Source: Acidobacteriota bacterium (lineage in GTDB: Bacteria; Acidobacteriota; Holophagae; Acanthopleuribacterales; Acanthopleuribacteraceae). Taken from it: DNA of 64,000 bases. The notes under the pieces were generated by a model. That model did not search any database. It was given only the letters and a program-made list of their open reading frames with translations, and was not told where the DNA came from. The position numbers and the translations under genes are program-made. Below, piece after piece: positions 62,361 to 64,000 of this stretch. Numbering within the stretch: position 1 is the first letter of the stretch; every line of letters starts with the position of its first letter. The stretch lies in the NCBI GenBank assembly GCA_002747255.1, contig PDUC01000035.1, positions 21,206 to 85,205 on the forward strand, in the 5' to 3' direction.

Positions 62361-63803
62361 ATGTTTAAGATGCTTGCAAATGATCGTTATTGGATTTGGG
62401 TTCTGGTGGTTTTGGCTGCGATTAAGGGGTTTCTGCTCACAGCCAGCTTTCCTTTTTTTAACAATGTTGATGAATTTCAACATTTTGATGTTATTGTAAA
62501 ATACTCCAAGAACATACTGATTACACCTGATAATGAAAGTTATGACAATGTATCGATCGCGTATAGATCTTTGTTTTATTCCCCCGAATATGCAACTAAC
62601 TCGATAAAAGAAGCTGAAGCACCTGTTTGGAAAAAGCCAAAAGAAAGCCAGGAAAAAAGAATAAACAGAGACATTGCGCTCTGGAAAGGTGCGCGCAATT
62701 ATGAAAGTCAACAACCTCCAATTTATTACGCTCTAGCCGGGTCTGTTTTTAAAATCGGTCAATGTATAGGTTTAAACCATAAGAATACCCTTTATTTACT
62801 TCGATGGTTAAACATTCTTTTTTTTATTGCACTGATCGCTGTATCGTACTCTGTAAGTAAGACCGTCTTTTTCAATCAACCTTTATTTTTTCATTACTCG
62901 ATCCCCCTATTCTTGATCGTTTTTCCACAAGAGAGTCTGTTGATGCTCGGTAACGATAGTTTGCACCCACTTTTATCCACGATAACTCTTTTGTTTGTTT
63001 TAAAAAACATGAATAAACTGGGTGATTCGAAAAAAACGGTCTTTTATTTATCCCTTCTGTGTGTTTTGACCTTTTTTGTCAAGTATTCCAGTGTAGGTAT
63101 TTTCTCACTTTTACCGTTTATACTTCTTTACAAATATCGTGATGACCCCGCTTATCTCATTCAATCTCTAATTGTATATGGTTTGGCTGTTTTCATTCCT
63201 GTGGCTCTATGGTCCTCCAGAAATTATTCTCTGTTTGGTGATATGGTTGGCAATATGGCTGGATCCGATCAATGGACCCTGAAGCCTTTTCACTTATGGT
63301 GGAATCATCCCATCTTTTCATTTAACGGTATGTGGTTTTTTGTAAAGAGAACATTTGCCAGCTTCTGGAGGGGTGAAGTAATATGGCATGGAAGATGGAT
63401 CCAGAACAACATCCTGGATTTATTTTTCATAGTGTCTTCTTTGTTTTTTCCTGTTCTTGGATTAATCAGTTACATAAAAGAAAACAGAAAGGACGTAGCT
63501 TGCGTTTTTGCTCTTATTATTGGCTCATCGCTGTTTTTTCTAGTTGGCTGTTCATTGGCTTTTGACTTTGGTGATTGGTTTTATCCTTCAAAAAGAAAAC
63601 CGTTTTTGGTATCCGGTCGCCTTATTATGGGCATGATAGTACCTTTTCTCATTTTATACATGGAAGGGATTTACTTTTTTTTCAGGAAAAGACTAACACC
63701 AACAGTAATATTTTATAGCCTGCTTTTATTCAGCATAACGGTAGCAGAGTTCGTCATGCATTACCCTGTTTTTCAAAGTCCGTTTAACTGGTTCCATTTT
63801 TAA
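62361..63803 (+). CDS. DUF2142-like multi-spanning membrane protein
   Basis: A 480-residue membrane protein with about ten predicted helices. The first periplasmic loop carries NNVDEFQHF, and the next part YESQQPPIYYAL, the 'DExxH' and 'PPLYY' signatures of DUF2142 proteins, which resemble GT-C glycosyltransferases of the PMT/GT39 type. A later WSSRNYSLFGDMVGN and KPFLVSGRLIMGMIVPF also fit. It probably transfers or handles a sugar or lipid-linked sugar. Start at ATG 62361 lacks a good Shine-Dalgarno; ATG 62370 is possible. The gene is AT-rich compared with its neighbours. Confidence 0.7.
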   Translation: MFKMLANDRYWIWVLVVLAAIKGFLLTASFPFFNNVDEFQHFDVIVKYSKNILITPDNESYDNVSIAYRSLFYSPEYATNSIKEAEAPVWKKPKESQEKRINRDIALWKGARNYESQQPPIYYALAGSVFKIGQCIGLNHKNTLYLLRWLNILFFIALIAVSYSVSKTVFFNQPLFFHYSIPLFLIVFPQESLLMLGNDSLHPLLSTITLLFVLKNMNKLGDSKKTVFYLSLLCVLTFFVKYSSVGIFSLLPFILLYKYRDDPAYLIQSLIVYGLAVFIPVALWSSRNYSLFGDMVGNMAGSDQWTLKPFHLWWNHPIFSFNGMWFFVKRTFASFWRGEVIWHGRWIQNNILDLFFIVSSLFFPVLGLISYIKENRKDVACVFALIIGSSLFFLVGCSLAFDFGDWFYPSKRKPFLVSGRLIMGMIVPFLILYMEGIYFFFRKRLTPTVIFYSLLLFSITVAEFVMHYPVFQSPFNWFHF

Positions 63804-63887
63804 TTTTTATTAACGTTTGTTCCTGTGGCGTTGATTGCCGGAGCACTCTTGGCGTTATGCTGTTACGGATCTTCCGGGAAAAAAGGC

Positions 63888-64000
63888 ATGAAAATGCCAC
63901 CTATCGGCGATATACGGAAGACACGTCTTGCTCTTGGTAAAAGTGTGGGCGCTACCTGGCTCGTTAAAACAATTGCGGATCGCATCGGTATGTCAGCTTC
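63888..64000 (+). CDS. Partial frame at the right edge, possible transposase start
   Basis: From ATG 63888 the frame stays open to the edge (37 codons) and reads RLALGKSVGATWLVKTIADRIG. The SVGATWLVKTIADRIG stretch resembles the 'SYGATYLLDxIGxKLG' segment of IS4/IS1634-type transposases. The frame is open upstream too, with VALIAGALLALCCYG before it, so the true start is unclear. Too little sequence to decide. Confidence 0.3.
   Translation, partial: MKMPPIGDIRKTRLALGKSVGATWLVKTIADRIGMSA

Overview
The window looks like chromosome of a Gram-negative, probably Acidobacteriota-related bacterium. No rRNA is present, so this is inferred from several signs. RpoB carries an eight-cysteine N-terminal insertion of a kind I recall from acidobacterial RpoB. 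There are outer-membrane components (a DUF1302-type barrel and a LolA-like carrier), an IPTL-CTERM protein, a VPS10/BNR-propeller exoprotein, very large kinase-like TPR proteins, flagellar motor genes and a futalosine-pathway menaquinone gene (mqnD). G+C is near 45% in most genes and higher in the metabolic and envelope operons.

Layout. 1-3.7 kb, minus strand: a DUF3137 protein cut by the left edge, an IPTL-CTERM surface protein, yqgE and a class I aminotransferase. 3.9-10.5 kb, plus strand: a secreted sortilin-like propeller, unrecognised membrane or secreted proteins and an AT-rich two-gene unit next to tRNA-Met. 11-12.4 kb: ssb and an unknown gene. 12.4-26.1 kb: the core expression cluster tRNA-Tyr/Gly/Thr, tuf, tRNA-Trp, secE, nusG, rplKAJL, rpoBC, with a hairpin-rich gap between rplL and rpoB. 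26.3-32.9 kb: a pilin-like protein, a radical SAM protein, a large secreted protein, cysK, a class IV aminotransferase and a PilZ protein, then decayed DUF1670-like fragments. 33.6-37.9 kb: a 1425-residue protein with an apparent pseudokinase, TPRs, one membrane segment and a C2-like end. 38.2-42.7 kb: an envelope export operon (LolA-like, DUF1302 barrel, RND pump). 43.3-45.2 kb: a propeller protein and an HAD phosphatase. 45.6-51.4 kb: a five-gene catabolic cluster. 51.7-57.3 kb: mqnD, a HEAT/pseudo-receiver protein with motAB, and tatA. 57.6-61.6 kb: a two-subunit ATP-citrate lyase with an unusually long large subunit. 62.4-64 kb: a DUF2142 membrane protein and a possible transposase start.

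The most interesting candidate is the cluster at 45.6-51.4 kb. It encodes a divergent radical SAM 2,3-aminomutase, a PcaIJ-type CoA-transferase, a class III aminotransferase related to beta-amino-acid transaminases and a PcaF-type thiolase. In order these could turn an alpha-amino acid into a beta-amino acid, then a beta-keto acid, then a beta-ketoacyl-CoA, and finally acetyl-CoA plus a shorter acyl-CoA. The aminomutase lacks both lysine-binding aspartates and the downstream enzymes resemble beta-ketoadipate enzymes, so a dicarboxylic amino acid (2-aminoadipate or glutamate) is the best guess. The substrate is inferred and untested.
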